Source of the DNA: Halalkalibacter alkaliphilus
GTDB lineage: Bacteria; Bacillota; Bacilli; Bacillales; Bacillaceae_D
Length of the DNA stretch: 64,000 nt
Direction: 5' to 3'
NCBI RefSeq assembly: GCF_023555415.1
Contig: NZ_JAKRYL010000001.1
Location: 277,462-341,461 of the forward strand
Shown here: in pieces, positions 7,993 through 16,559 of the stretch
Numbering within the stretch: the first letter of the stretch is position 1
How the letters are laid out: each line of letters begins with the position of its first letter
Notes under the pieces: generated by a model
Databases searched by the model: none
What the model saw: only the letters and a program-made list of their open reading frames with translations
Told to the model about the DNA's origin: nothing
Program-made: the position numbers and the translations under genes

Positions 7993-9339
7993 CTATTTCT
8001 CTTCAACCAAAGTATGGTTCACTGTCTCTTTGCCAACTGAACTGACCAAAAAGCCAATGACTCCACCTACTATAGCCGGAACAACCCAACCTAATCCAAC
8101 AGTATATAAAGGAAGAACCGCAGTAAATAGATTATGGACAGTCTCAATTTGAAAGCCGGCTGCATTTAACCCTTCAAAAAAACTAACAATAAAGGCACAC
8201 AAAATACTAATCTGATAAACTTTCTGTTTTCCTTTAAAGATCGGATGTAAAAATGTAAGAACCATTAAACACATTGCTAATGGATAAAGCATGTATAATA
8301 CCGGAACCGAAATGTTGATTAAAGTAGATAAACCAAAATTCGAAATGACTGCACTAAAAATCGTAAAACTTATTGTCCATTTTTTATAAGAAATAGAAGG
8401 TACAATCTTATTAAAATATGATGCACAGGCTGTGATTAATCCGATACTCGTTGTTAAACATGCAGCAATCACGATAAAGCCTAATACTACTTTACCAAAA
8501 GATCCAAAATAGTAATTTGATACACTCGCTAAAATGGCCCCTCCATTATCTAAATGGCCTAGCTCAATAACACTCTTTGCCCCCATGTACGTAAGGGAAG
8601 AATAAATGATTGCGAGTAGCCCGCCAGCAATTAATGCTACTTTTAGAGTAGAGATCATGATTTCCCTTTTCGTCGTAATTCCTCTGTCCTTCATGATGTT
8701 AATAATCACAATACCAAAGACAAAAGCAGCAAGAACATCCATCGTTAAATAGCCCTCTTGGAATCCTTTGAAAAAGCTATTATCTATAAAGGATTCTACT
8801 GGTGCTTGAACTTGTCCAATCGGCTTAACGAATGAAACGGCAATAAGAACTCCGATAAAAATTAATAATAATGGAGTTAAAATTTTCCCAATAATATCAA
8901 CTAGTTTGCTAGATTGTAATGAGAAAAAGAGTGCAATTCCAAAAAATACGATTGAAAAAAGAAACAATGGTAAAAAGCTATCATGGTTACTTAAAAATGG
9001 CCTAATTCCCATTTCAAAAGAAACCGTGTTTGTTCTCGGTATAGCAAAAAGTGGCCCGATAGCTAAATAAAGAGCAACAGTAAAAATTATTCCGTAAAAC
9101 GGATGTACTCGACTTGCTAGTGATTGTAAATCACCTTTACCCGAAAAGGCCAAAGCTAATATCGCTAGAATTGGTAATCCGACACCCGTCACGATAAAAC
9201 CAGCATTCGCAGATAGTATATTCTCTCCAGCCATTTGACCAAGCATCGCAGGGAAAATTAAATTCCCAGCTCCAAAAAATAAAGCAAACAACATAAACCC
9301 TACTGCAATAACATTTGTGAATGAAGCTCTTGATGACAT
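7993..9339 (-). CDS. brnQ: Branched-chain amino acid:cation symporter BrnQ (LIVCS family)
   Basis: Membrane transporter of 448 residues with about 12 hydrophobic helices, importing leucine, isoleucine and valine with Na+ or H+. The N terminus (GFMLFALFFGAGNLIFPAMLG) and the internal GPLFAIPRTN motif are characteristic of the family. Monocistronic, with its own terminator. No T-box leader or clear CodY box was recognised in the 186 bases upstream; an inverted repeat lies at 9478-9503. Confidence 0.92.
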   Translation of the reverse strand: MSSRASFTNVIAVGFMLFALFFGAGNLIFPAMLGQMAGENILSANAGFIVTGVGLPILAILALAFSGKGDLQSLASRVHPFYGIIFTVALYLAIGPLFAIPRTNTVSFEMGIRPFLSNHDSFLPLFLFSIVFFGIALFFSLQSSKLVDIIGKILTPLLLIFIGVLIAVSFVKPIGQVQAPVESFIDNSFFKGFQEGYLTMDVLAAFVFGIVIINIMKDRGITTKREIMISTLKVALIAGGLLAIIYSSLTYMGAKSVIELGHLDNGGAILASVSNYYFGSFGKVVLGFIVIAACLTTSIGLITACASYFNKIVPSISYKKWTISFTIFSAVISNFGLSTLINISVPVLYMLYPLAMCLMVLTFLHPIFKGKQKVYQISILCAFIVSFFEGLNAAGFQIETVHNLFTAVLPLYTVGLGWVVPAIVGGVIGFLVSSVGKETVNHTLVEEK

Positions 9340-9711
9340 ATATAATATCCTCCTACATTTTCCCAGAACAAAAACTATATTACGAAATTTTGTCTTTTAT
9401 CAAAAAATTTAAATTACAATAATTTTAAAGCCAACGGATGATAATATATCATACTAAAATAGTAAAAGCAATGTTTATTCCGAAAATACGACATTTTTCG
9501 GAAGGGTAGAAATTGAATCAAAAATGGGGTGTCTCAAAAGGTCTGTTTTTGACCTTTTGAGACACCCCTGAAGCAATGTGCGGAGTCGCTACATCTTTTA
9601 AAATAAAGCCTTGAGAGGATTGGATTACACTTTCACGGAGCTTAGCGACGGTGCTATTGCCTCCTCTGTTCTGGAGTTTTTAGACAGCCCCTTCTCTTTT
9701 GAATCAATAAC
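9340..9711. other. Intergenic region with inverted repeat and MITE-like repeat
   Basis: Holds an inverted repeat, TTCCGAAAA (9478-9486) and TTTTCGGAA (9495-9503), about 140 bases upstream of brnQ and possibly an operator, then the repeat element at 9526-9691. No gene was recognised. Confidence 0.5.
9526..9691 (+). repeat. MITE-like repeat, copy A (direct repeat with copy B at 11.4 kb)
   Basis: About 166 bp. It starts with a strong hairpin (18-base arm GGGGTGTCTCAAAAGGTC, 9526-9543, pairing with 9551-9568) and ends at 9691 with a sequence whose complement begins GGGGCTGTCTAAAAA, so the ends form terminal inverted repeats. Internal blocks CTACATCTTTTA (9589), AGCCTTGAGAG (9607) and GCTATTGCCTCCTCTGTTCT (9653) recur in order in copy B. 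No open frame of note. The first hairpin can also act as terminator of the aldolase gene. Confidence 0.7.
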
Positions 9712-10671
9712 CTACTTCGACTCTGGAGCCAAAGAAGATTCTGGTGAAGTTACCTTATCATAAAAATCAACAAATTTATTACGATCTTCGCTTGCACGGT
9801 AGGCCATAGCAACACGTGGATGTTCATTTAAGGTTCCAGAGATCATATAAGGAATGATGTATCCCCATTCCCATCTTTGACGCATTTCTAGCATGTGCTT
9901 TTCAATAACATCAAGTACTGGTTTTAATTCATAACTCGCTTTTTGGATATGAGTAACGAGAAGTTCTGTATTACAGTTTCCTGCAGCTCGGCCCATTCCG
10001 TAAACAGAAGAATCAAGAAAGGTAACTCCATTTCGCATCGCAGTCAGCGTATTCGCAAAAGCTAATTGCATATTGTTATGTGTATGAATGCCTAGCTTCT
10101 TGTTAGGTATCATTTCTTTAAACTTGTTAACTTGGTGCTGAATGTCAGCTGGATCTAAACTTCCAAAAGAGTCAACAATATAAACTACATCAACAGCACT
10201 CTTTTTCACCATATTAAATGCTTCAATTAGTTGATTCTCAGGTACACTAGATAGCGCCATGATGTTAAGCGATGTCTCATAGCCCAAATCATGAAACATT
10301 TGAACAAGCTCTAATCCTTTATCAACCTCACGAATATAACAAGCGACACGAATCATATCTAAAGGACTTTGCTCACGCGGCAAAATATCGTCAGGGTCAA
10401 CACGCCCAATATCGACTAAAGCAGAAAGCTTTGTGAACTTTTTCTCAGGAATAATTTCTTTTAAGAAGTTATCATCAAGAAATCTCCATGGGTTCGGCTC
10501 CGTCGCTTGGAGAAGCTTTGGTGAATTTTTATAGCCAATTTCCATATATTCAACGCCTGCAGCGCTAAGGCCGTCATACAAGTCTTGAACAAATTCAACG
10601 CTAAAATCCCAGTTGTTAATTAATCCCCCATCTCGAATGGTACAATCTATAATCTGGCAACTCTGTTCCAT
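9712..10671 (-). CDS. DRE-TIM aldolase-domain protein (HMGL-like / 4-hydroxy-2-oxovalerate aldolase-like)
   Basis: A 319-residue TIM-barrel of the pyruvate carboxyltransferase/HMG-CoA lyase superfamily. The DRE-type signature is visible at the start (IIDCTIRDGGLINNWDF) and the metal-binding HTHNNMQLA motif lies near residue 196, followed by GMGRAAGN. Members cleave or form C-C bonds beside a keto acid. The closest described type is 4-hydroxy-2-oxovalerate aldolase, but no partner acylating aldehyde dehydrogenase is adjacent, so the substrate is open. The gene stands alone and is bracketed by two direct MITE-like repeats. Confidence 0.8.
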   Translation of the reverse strand: MEQSCQIIDCTIRDGGLINNWDFSVEFVQDLYDGLSAAGVEYMEIGYKNSPKLLQATEPNPWRFLDDNFLKEIIPEKKFTKLSALVDIGRVDPDDILPREQSPLDMIRVACYIREVDKGLELVQMFHDLGYETSLNIMALSSVPENQLIEAFNMVKKSAVDVVYIVDSFGSLDPADIQHQVNKFKEMIPNKKLGIHTHNNMQLAFANTLTAMRNGVTFLDSSVYGMGRAAGNCNTELLVTHIQKASYELKPVLDVIEKHMLEMRQRWEWGYIIPYMISGTLNEHPRVAMAYRASEDRNKFVDFYDKVTSPESSLAPESK

Positions 10672-10886
10672 CGTAAGACCTTCCTTCTGTTATTCTTATT
10701 TTCAGTATGCTCTTTTGTGCCACTTACAACTCAATATGTAGAAAAACCATATGCAGTTTGTACCATGATTCGATAATAGTTGTCAATATTCAAATAATTT
10801 TTCCTCTTAGAACTTTCGTAAGAACAGCTTTACTAGCCGTAAACCGGTCTTACTCGACACATTACACCAATTACTCGTGATAACAC

Positions 10887-10924
10887 AAAAAAGGCGCTAG
10901 AACTTACATCACCCTAGCACCCTT
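10887..10924 (-). terminator. Minus-strand terminator
   Basis: AAGG-GCTAG pairs with CTAGC-CCTT and the minus strand continues with six T. It would stop transcripts arriving from the sigma/anti-sigma operon side. Confidence 0.6.
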
Positions 10925-11200
10925 CTTGGTTGACCTTACTTTCTTTATGAAAACTTTAAACGTTATTTACATAGGCTTAACTGATTTAACCTTTTTTAAT
11001 AGTACAATCATGTTGGGTAGAGCGACAAGTGGGGTCGCTACACTGACAGCGTTGGCGGGGCTGTTAGTACTCTTATTACAATTATATTTAATTAAGAAAA
11101 CTATAAACTCCCCTTAATTTAACTAAATAAGAATTGCCCCATTTCACTAATCTCTTTTTAAATTTATCTGGCACTTTTATATTCGGTGAATCTTTACGTT

Positions 11201-11341
11201 TTATTGTACGATATGCTTCTTGGCATAACACTGTTTGGCTGTATTTCCTTCTTCCTCATCAAAAGCTCTCTTAACATACTGGTATTTCCCATTGTTAGCT
11301 TGTTCACGTGCCTTATGATTATCTTTTAACATAATCGTCAT
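11201..11341 (-). pseudogene. Possible gene remnant, 46 codons
   Basis: A short charged frame without ribosome site. The neighbouring frame continues as a lysine-rich stretch (RTIKRKDSPN then KVPDKFKKR), as if a longer gene had been frameshifted. No family was recognised; listed only as likely debris. Confidence 0.25.
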
Positions 11342-11429
11342 ACATTCAGAAATAATGGTCCTTTAGGCGGCCATCTAATAAAATGAGGATAAGACGAATG
11401 AATATGGATGAAGGAAAGTCATGAATAAA

Positions 11430-11576
11430 GGGGATTATCCCAAAAAGGCATGCTTTTAACCTTTGGGATAATCTCGAAGTTTCTACATCTTTTAGAGCCT
11501 TGAGAGAAGTGGATATTCCTTTCAGGCTAACGAAAGGAGCCATTGCCTCCTCTGTTCTAGCTTTTGAGATACCCTT
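11430..11576 (+). repeat. MITE-like repeat, copy B
   Basis: About 147 bp, in the same orientation as copy A. It opens with a hairpin (GGGGATTATCCCAAAAAGG against ACCTTTGGGATAATC), carries the same internal blocks (CTACATCTTTTA at 11483, AGCCTTGAGAG at 11496, GCCATTGCCTCCTCTGTTCT at 11539) and ends with the complement of AAGGGTATCTCAAAAGCT. Its right end reaches the stop codon of the anti-sigma gene (TAA at 11577-11575), so the insertion appears to have supplied part of that stop. Confidence 0.68.
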
Positions 11577-12999
11577 ACATCCCCTGATGCTTCTCTAAAG
11601 AACCAATAAACGTATCCAATCTTTGCATAAACACACCTCCATTATAATCCTCTCGGTCAGCATGCTTATGCTTGTAAAACCATTCTCCAGACAGTTCGAA
11701 CAGCTCAATGTACCCATCGATAAACTCCTCGTCCATTCCACTATAGTAGGCGTAGTGGTGAGGAATCCCTCCGCCTAAGTCTTCGTGGTATGAAAGGTCG
11801 ATGTTAAACGCATCAAACATAATTTCTTTCCCTTGTTCAATAGGAAATCCATCCTTAAGCTTACCGAATGAGTAAAAACTATTAGTTGAAACCGCCGGGT
11901 CGCTAAAGCGCCATTCTATAAAATAATCATGTTCAATTCGTTCAATCGTTGTATCTTTTGGAAGGTAACTTGTGATTCCTGCTTCTTCATTTACATAGAG
12001 CTCTAATTGAACTTCCTCGAACCCAATAGCTCCTACTTGGAGGAGAACCGTTTGTTCCAAAGGTCTTTGGTACTCTTGGTGAAGCTCTCCTTCTGATCCT
12101 GGAAAAATGTAAGGCATTCCTACTCTCATTTGTGAGAATATGAGCCACGATATAGACCAGCTTTCCCTGTCATCAAGAGGAAAATCAGCCGTGTAGATCA
12201 TCGGGTGTCCAAATAACTGAGATACATATACCTCGAGAAAACGCCCGGTGTCTTCATCAATAAATGCATACATCCTTGTGTTCTCCTGATCAAAAGGAAG
12301 GACATCCCTGAAAGGAAATGAAACCTGAAAATTCATTCGCATTTCGTTAATTAACAAATCTAGTGGTACAGTTGTCCCCCCCGTTTGAGTAAAATCAGCA
12401 GTTAGCTCTTGAATTTTCTCTTCTATTAGTCCTTCTTCCGCATTTACATCAAAGAGAAGAAGATTCAATTCCTCTGAGGCTGGACCATGTACGTGAACGG
12501 AATAAAACTCCTCCTCCTGCTCTTCCTCTACAAACCATTCCCTTGGCAGATACACAGAAAATGTATCGTTGTAAATGCTAGTCGTATTCATTGCATTCAA
12601 ATCATTATAATCAAAGGTCGGCCGTTCGAGTATTCTGAATAACATATCTGGGTTTTCTTCGGTATGCTGCAAATCAATCGATTCTCCCCTTCTCTTCTCA
12701 TCTACAACATCTGGAACGATATGGGTTGGCAAATCATCTTGTGTGTCGTCTTGCAAGACAGTAAAATTTATAATTAATAGACCCGCAATTCCTGCTGCAA
12801 CAGCTGTAGCCACGCTCCCAATTACACGTTGACGAATCATCTTTCGTTGCGGTTCCTTTTTAGAGCGATTACTAATATCTTTTAAACCATCTTGGAATGC
12901 TAGCAGACTTTTATCACGTGCTTCCTTAGATGCTTTCATCTTCTCTCGTTGTTGCATAATATAACGAAGTTCTTCCTCATGACGGTTTCGGTTATTCAT
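11575..12999 (-). CDS. Membrane protein, putative anti-sigma factor of the upstream ECF sigma
   Basis: A 474-residue protein with a charged cytoplasmic N terminus (about 1-52), one membrane segment (about 57-80, VIGSVATAVAAGIAGLLIINF) and a large acidic outer domain rich in Glu and Asp. It overlaps the ECF sigma gene by 8 bases, the usual arrangement of sigma and membrane-bound anti-sigma. The N-terminal part lacks an obvious HxxxCxxC zinc motif, so it is not a ZAS-type factor. The function is inferred from gene order and topology. Its last codons end exactly at MITE-like copy B, so the original C terminus may have been altered. Confidence 0.65.
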   Translation of the reverse strand: MNNRNRHEEELRYIMQQREKMKASKEARDKSLLAFQDGLKDISNRSKKEPQRKMIRQRVIGSVATAVAAGIAGLLIINFTVLQDDTQDDLPTHIVPDVVDEKRRGESIDLQHTEENPDMLFRILERPTFDYNDLNAMNTTSIYNDTFSVYLPREWFVEEEQEEEFYSVHVHGPASEELNLLLFDVNAEEGLIEEKIQELTADFTQTGGTTVPLDLLINEMRMNFQVSFPFRDVLPFDQENTRMYAFIDEDTGRFLEVYVSQLFGHPMIYTADFPLDDRESWSISWLIFSQMRVGMPYIFPGSEGELHQEYQRPLEQTVLLQVGAIGFEEVQLELYVNEEAGITSYLPKDTTIERIEHDYFIEWRFSDPAVSTNSFYSFGKLKDGFPIEQGKEIMFDAFNIDLSYHEDLGGGIPHHYAYYSGMDEEFIDGYIELFELSGEWFYKHKHADREDYNGGVFMQRLDTFIGSLEKHQGM

Positions 13000-13549
13000 G
13001 GCTACTCACCTCCATATTCATTCGTTCAGATAGAGCCAATCTTGCCCTTCGTTGAGTTGATTTCACCGAAAGAATGGATTTCCCCATAATGTCCGCTGTT
13101 TCTTTGGTTGAAAAACCCTCGATAAACCTTAAATGGAGAACAGCCTGATAATGACTAGGTAGCTTATCGATCGTCTTGAGAATTTCATCCATATGTAAAT
13201 GACGAAGAACAGTGACCTCCGCTGATTCATCCTTGCCACCTAAATGTTCGATTACGTCTTTATCCATTGAAATGGACTGCCTCTCCTTTTTTTGCTTACG
13301 GTAATAATCAATCACAACATTTCGGGCTATTTTAAAAATCCATGTTTTAAATGAAGATTTCCCTTCAAATTGACCTAGCTGCCGTGCCACTTTAAAGAAA
13401 ACATCCTGCAGCAGTTCCTCTGTATCGTGATAGCTATTCGTTTGTATGTATATGTATTGAAAAATTCGATCCACATATCGTTCATGTAATTGTTGAATAG
13501 CTTGTTGATCACCTGTAAGAATCTCACGTATGAGTTCGTGATCGTTCAT
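12992..13549 (-). CDS. ECF-type RNA polymerase sigma factor
   Basis: 185 residues, the size of sigma-70 group IV factors. Region 2 includes DTEELLQDVFFKV and TWIFKIARNVVIDYYRK (-10 recognition), and region 4 includes LPSHYQAVLHLRFIEGFSTKETADIMGKS with a helix-turn-helix and SVKSTQRRARLAL. It directs polymerase to a stress- or envelope-type regulon. The stop overlaps the start of the putative anti-sigma gene. A CGTCTA sequence, typical of ECF -10 elements, lies at 13587-13582 upstream of the gene, but no matching GAAC-type -35 was seen, so autoregulation is uncertain. Confidence 0.9.
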   Translation of the reverse strand: MNDHELIREILTGDQQAIQQLHERYVDRIFQYIYIQTNSYHDTEELLQDVFFKVARQLGQFEGKSSFKTWIFKIARNVVIDYYRKQKKERQSISMDKDVIEHLGGKDESAEVTVLRHLHMDEILKTIDKLPSHYQAVLHLRFIEGFSTKETADIMGKSILSVKSTQRRARLALSERMNMEVSSHE

Positions 13550-13663
13550 TTCTCAACCTCCCCCATCTTTTGTCGTAAGTATAGACGATTAACTAGAGGA
13601 AAAGATGCTTAAAATCTGAAATTTCTTTTTAAAATCTAGAATAGCATTCTCAGAAATAACAAA

Positions 13664-13704
13664 AACGGATACAACACTTGTATCTCACAAGTGTTGTATC
13701 CGTT
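13664..13704 (-). terminator. Terminator of the phaQ-phaP-SDR unit
   Basis: A perfect 18-bp stem with a 5-base loop (13664-13681 and 13687-13704), followed by five T on the minus strand. Confidence 0.9.
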
Positions 13705-13753
13705 GATATTTGTATCTTCTTATTACTATTTTACAATTCAAGATTCAAAGAGA

Positions 13754-14494
13754 CTAAAGAACGGTACCACCATCAATGCTTAAGATCGTTCCTGTAATAT
13801 ATTTCGCTTCATCCGACGCAAGGAACGCATAACCATTCGCTATATCCTCTGGATCTCCCATACAATTTAAGACTGATTTTTCCTTCATCATGTCTATAAT
13901 TTTCTCTGGCATTTTTTCTACCATAGGTGTCGCAATAAACCCAGGAGCAATAGCATTTACACGGATTCCATATTTCCCTAATTCCTTAGCCCAAGACTTT
14001 GTCATTCCGTTTACTCCCCATTTAGCGGCAGCATAATTCGTCTGGCCAAAATTCCCGTAAAGACCAACAACAGAAGAAGCATTTAATATAACTCCACTCT
14101 TTTGTTCAATCATTACTTTTGCTGCCTCTTGAGCAACATTAAATACGCCTTTTAGATTCACATTAATGACGCTGTCCCATTGCGCTTCGGTCATCTTTAC
14201 TAATTTCGCGTCATTTGTAATTCCTGCATTATTGACGACAATGTCAATTCGACCATACTGAGCAACAGTTTCTTCCATTATGTTCTCAACATTTTGACGA
14301 TCCGTTACATCTCCTTCAAGTGCGATACTTTCTCCACCAAGCTCTTGTATCATAGTGGAAGTACGCTCAACTTCAGTTTTATTCACATCCACTAAAGCTA
14401 GCTTTGCACCCTCTATGGCAAATTTTTTCGCTGTTGCTTCACCAATACCTCTTGATGCACCTGTGATAATCGCGACTTTTCCTTTTAATCTCAT
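13754..14494 (-). CDS. Short-chain dehydrogenase, 3-oxoacyl-ACP / acetoacetyl-CoA reductase type
   Basis: NAD(P)-dependent SDR of 246 residues with the Rossmann motif GASRGIG, NNAG, the catalytic Ser-Tyr-Lys set (NASSVVG; YAAAK) and a C-terminal SIDGGTVL. The start is set at 14494, seven bases after GGGGG; the ATG six bases earlier lies too close to the ribosome site. It follows phaP in the same direction and is therefore probably a second reductase supplying (R)-3-hydroxyacyl-CoA for polyester synthesis. In B. megaterium the phaQP unit has no such gene, so this is an addition to the known layout. A FabG role in fatty acid synthesis is the alternative. Confidence 0.85.
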   Translation of the reverse strand: MRLKGKVAIITGASRGIGEATAKKFAIEGAKLALVDVNKTEVERTSTMIQELGGESIALEGDVTDRQNVENIMEETVAQYGRIDIVVNNAGITNDAKLVKMTEAQWDSVINVNLKGVFNVAQEAAKVMIEQKSGVILNASSVVGLYGNFGQTNYAAAKWGVNGMTKSWAKELGKYGIRVNAIAPGFIATPMVEKMPEKIIDMMKEKSVLNCMGDPEDIANGYAFLASDEAKYITGTILSIDGGTVL

Positions 14495-14695
14495 TTCCAT
14501 TCCCCCTTACTTTTTTTCATGTTTCTCTCCAGTTCCAAGTAACAAGGTCAATAGTAATAAAGGGTATAGAAAGCGTTTGCGCATAAAAAAAGGAAAACTA
14601 GCCATTCATAAAGTCTAACTTGGATCATCTTGAGAAGTCTAATTCCTAAGAAGCTGTTATATTTATGAATAAGCTTGGATTCCTATTAGAATGAA

Positions 14696-15205
14696 TTATT
14701 TTGCATTAGTTGTTGCATAGAAGTCAAAGAATTTGAACATCTGAGGCTGTGTTTGCTTCCATTGGTCAAAAACCCCTTCAAATGCATTCGTTGATTTTTC
14801 ACGCATTTTTTGGTTTTGAGCGATTGCATTTGCAAATGCATCTTGTAATTGTTCATTTGATTTTGAAAGAAGTTCAAGTGAAGCTTTACTTGGTAATGTA
14901 GCAATTGATTGAGATTTATGACTGATATCTTCTATTTTATTTAACCACTCTTGATAATTTTGAACTCCAAATGCGCTGTTATAATTCTCAAGTAATGACT
15001 GTGTACTTGTTTTCCACTCTGTTGTCATCTTTTTTGAATTTTCTTCAAATTGATTTAACTGTTCTTTCGTTCCTTCAATCCACTCTTTTTGACTATCAAA
15101 CGCTTGCAGTGTTCTTGCTTCAAATTCTTCAATGAAATTAAATTGACTCCACCAATCTTTTACGAAACCATTATTTGAATTATTCGTCTCCTTTTTTGCC
15201 ACCAT
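14696..15205 (-). CDS. phaP: Phasin, PHA granule surface protein PhaP
   Basis: A 169-residue, Gln/Asn/Lys-rich, mostly helical protein without membrane segments. Length, the N-terminal block FVKDWWSQFNFIEEFE and the gene setting match PhaP of Bacillus megaterium, which coats polyhydroxyalkanoate granules and affects their size and number. It lies downstream of phaQ in the same direction with 133 bases between, a spacing that leaves room for its own promoter or for a PhaQ site. Confidence 0.9.
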   Translation of the reverse strand: MVAKKETNNSNNGFVKDWWSQFNFIEEFEARTLQAFDSQKEWIEGTKEQLNQFEENSKKMTTEWKTSTQSLLENYNSAFGVQNYQEWLNKIEDISHKSQSIATLPSKASLELLSKSNEQLQDAFANAIAQNQKMREKSTNAFEGVFDQWKQTQPQMFKFFDFYATTNAK

Positions 15206-15270
15206 CTAAAATCCCTCCACATAATTAAGTTATATATTTACCAAAGTCAAATTATGACTCGGTATTAACA

Positions 15271-15302
15271 ACATAAAACAAAGCTAAAACATTTGTTTAT
15301 GT
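15271..15302. promoter_or_regulatory. Inverted repeat between phaQ and phaP
   Basis: ACATAAAACAAA (15271-15282) faces TTTGTTTATGT (15292-15302), complementary apart from one extra A. It lies about 65-100 bases upstream of phaP and could be an operator controlling phaP separately from phaQ. A smaller repeat, AGTCA/TGACT, lies at about 15245-15258. Confidence 0.4.
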
Positions 15303-15338
15303 TACTAACAAGTTTCGGTGACTGACTATGAAGCTTAT

Positions 15339-15749
15339 CTAATCATTCTTCTTATCTTCATTTTTTGTGTATCTAGGTGGTGTGAAGAAGTTTGTGTACA
15401 TGTTGAAAAACTGATCAAGCATCTTTTGATATTGCTCTAGTGAACTTGCCCAAATATCAAGGTATTGCTCTCCTGCCGAAGTAATGGAATAAATTCTTTT
15501 TGCTGGTCCAGATGATGTTGTATCCCATTCGGATGTAACTAATTCATCTTTTTCTAGTTGACGAAGAATTCGATAGAAGTTCCCTTGATCAACAGAGTGA
15601 AACCCAAATTGCGTTAGTTTTTGCATTAATTCATAACCATGTGCATTCCAATCTTTTAATAGCAATAGTAAAACAGGAATAATGAAATTTTTGGGAGCTC
15701 CTGCTGCTTCTGCTTTCTTTTTATCTATGCTACTGCTTCTGGGTGTCAT
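15339..15749 (-). CDS. phaQ: PHA synthesis repressor PhaQ (PadR family)
   Basis: 136 residues with a PadR-type winged helix: the block LLLLKDWNAHGYELMQKL followed by FYRILRQLEKDELV is the family hallmark. In B. megaterium PhaQ represses phaQ and phaP and is released by polyhydroxybutyrate; the same role is expected here from gene order. Divergent from phaRBC. A near-perfect 25-bp palindrome 32 bases upstream of its start is the likely autoregulatory site. Confidence 0.9.
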   Translation of the reverse strand: MTPRSSSIDKKKAEAAGAPKNFIIPVLLLLLKDWNAHGYELMQKLTQFGFHSVDQGNFYRILRQLEKDELVTSEWDTTSSGPAKRIYSITSAGEQYLDIWASSLEQYQKMLDQFFNMYTNFFTPPRYTKNEDKKND

Positions 15750-15780
15750 TCTATCACCTTCTCACCAAATATTTAATTAT

Positions 15781-15805
15781 CTATATGTGTAATTTACACC
15801 TATAG
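15781..15805. promoter_or_regulatory. Palindromic operator candidate for PhaQ
   Basis: A 25-bp palindrome with arms CTATA + GTGTAA and TTACAC + TATAG; only one pair of positions and the centre break symmetry. It lies just upstream of phaQ within the phaQ/phaR divergent region. PadR proteins bind such GTGTAA-type dyads; that PhaQ is the binder is inference. Confidence 0.6.
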
Positions 15806-16009
15806 GTAAAAAAAGTCAACCCTTACTACTTTATTCAAAATACGACATAAAAAGATAAAAAACGACACCATTATCCAAATGTAAGCGTGAAAAATGTCAA
15901 AATTTAAGGAAAAATGAAACTATTTTACGAATTGTTTTTGCCAAAAATCTACTCATTTTGCCTTACTATTAAGTTGTACAATCTTTTAATAAAGTTAGGA
16001 GTGGGATTC

Positions 16010-16498
16010 ATGACAAAACAAACCACGCTAGATCCTTTTGCCCTGTGGAAAAGCATGTATGAACAAACAGAGTCAAATCTAAGTGACGCAATCCACGAAA
16101 CTCTGAAAAAAGAAGAATACGCGGAGTATTTAGGGCATTTACAAAGTGGATACCTCCAATACCAACAGTTCATTCAAAGTGCAACTGATGCGTATCTCAA
16201 GCAAATCAATGTTCCAACTCGTGAAGAAATCTCAAGTATTGCCTCATTAATTATTAATGTTGAGGAAAAAGTCGAAAATCTTGACGAGAAAATTGATGAC
16301 GAGCTTCTTAATCAAAATGTATCCTCAGAAATCACTAAATTAAAAGCTAGTATTACAAGACTCGATAAGAAAATGAGTCAAATCTTAAAGATCTTGACGA
16401 ATGAAGAAGAGTCGTCATCAAACGCTCCTTCACCGTCTTCAGAACAAAAGCCAGAGCAACAAGAACAGCAAGAGCAGCAAGAGCATAAGCCAGAGTAA
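16010..16498 (+). CDS. phaR: PHA synthase subunit PhaR (class IV)
   Basis: A 162-residue subunit that forms the active class IV PHA synthase with PhaC. The start is placed at 16010 (MTKQTTLDPFALWK), eleven bases after a TTAGGAG site; upstream in-frame codons have no ribosome site. The middle is a coiled-coil-like helical region (EEKVENLDEKIDDEL, LKASITRLDKKMSQILK) and the C terminus is a Ser/Pro then Gln/Glu repeat tail (QEQQEQQE). First gene of phaRBC. Confidence 0.92.
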   Translation: MTKQTTLDPFALWKSMYEQTESNLSDAIHETLKKEEYAEYLGHLQSGYLQYQQFIQSATDAYLKQINVPTREEISSIASLIINVEEKVENLDEKIDDELLNQNVSSEITKLKASITRLDKKMSQILKILTNEEESSSNAPSPSSEQKPEQQEQQEQQEHKPE

Positions 16499-16559
16499 AC
16501 TAAACTTATAAGCTCATTACTACACAAACTAAACTACAAACATATTTGGAGGAATGAAA

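Larger units (their letters stand above)
10672..11574. other. Long gene-poor stretch between aldolase and anti-sigma genes
   Basis: Contains, in order, the upstream region of the aldolase gene, a minus-strand terminator (10887-10924), a doubtful plus-strand hydrophobic frame (10926-11117), gene debris (about 11150-11341, minus strand) and MITE-like copy B. The terminator may be the original end of the sigma operon, now separated from it by the inserted material. Confidence 0.4.

Noticed and set aside
9340..9525. T-box or CodY-type leader for brnQ
   Set aside because: No T-box sequence and no good AATTTTCWGAAAATT match; only an inverted repeat of unknown role.
10926..11117. 63-codon hydrophobic frame on the plus strand
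   Set aside because: No ribosome site, starts inside a terminator, no recognisable family; kept only as a note.
11346..11543. 65-codon minus-strand frame starting after AGGAGG inside repeat copy B
   Set aside because: The frame runs through the MITE-like repeat and its hairpin; the corresponding codon in copy A is ATA, so a conserved gene is unlikely.
12992..13549. ECF sigma as autoregulated by a complete GAAC/CGTC promoter
   Set aside because: Only CGTCTA was found; no matching -35 at 16-17 bases.
14501..14695. GAAAGCGTTTGCGC as a cre box upstream of the extra reductase
   Set aside because: Two deviations from the consensus and a position between genes of one unit; not listed.
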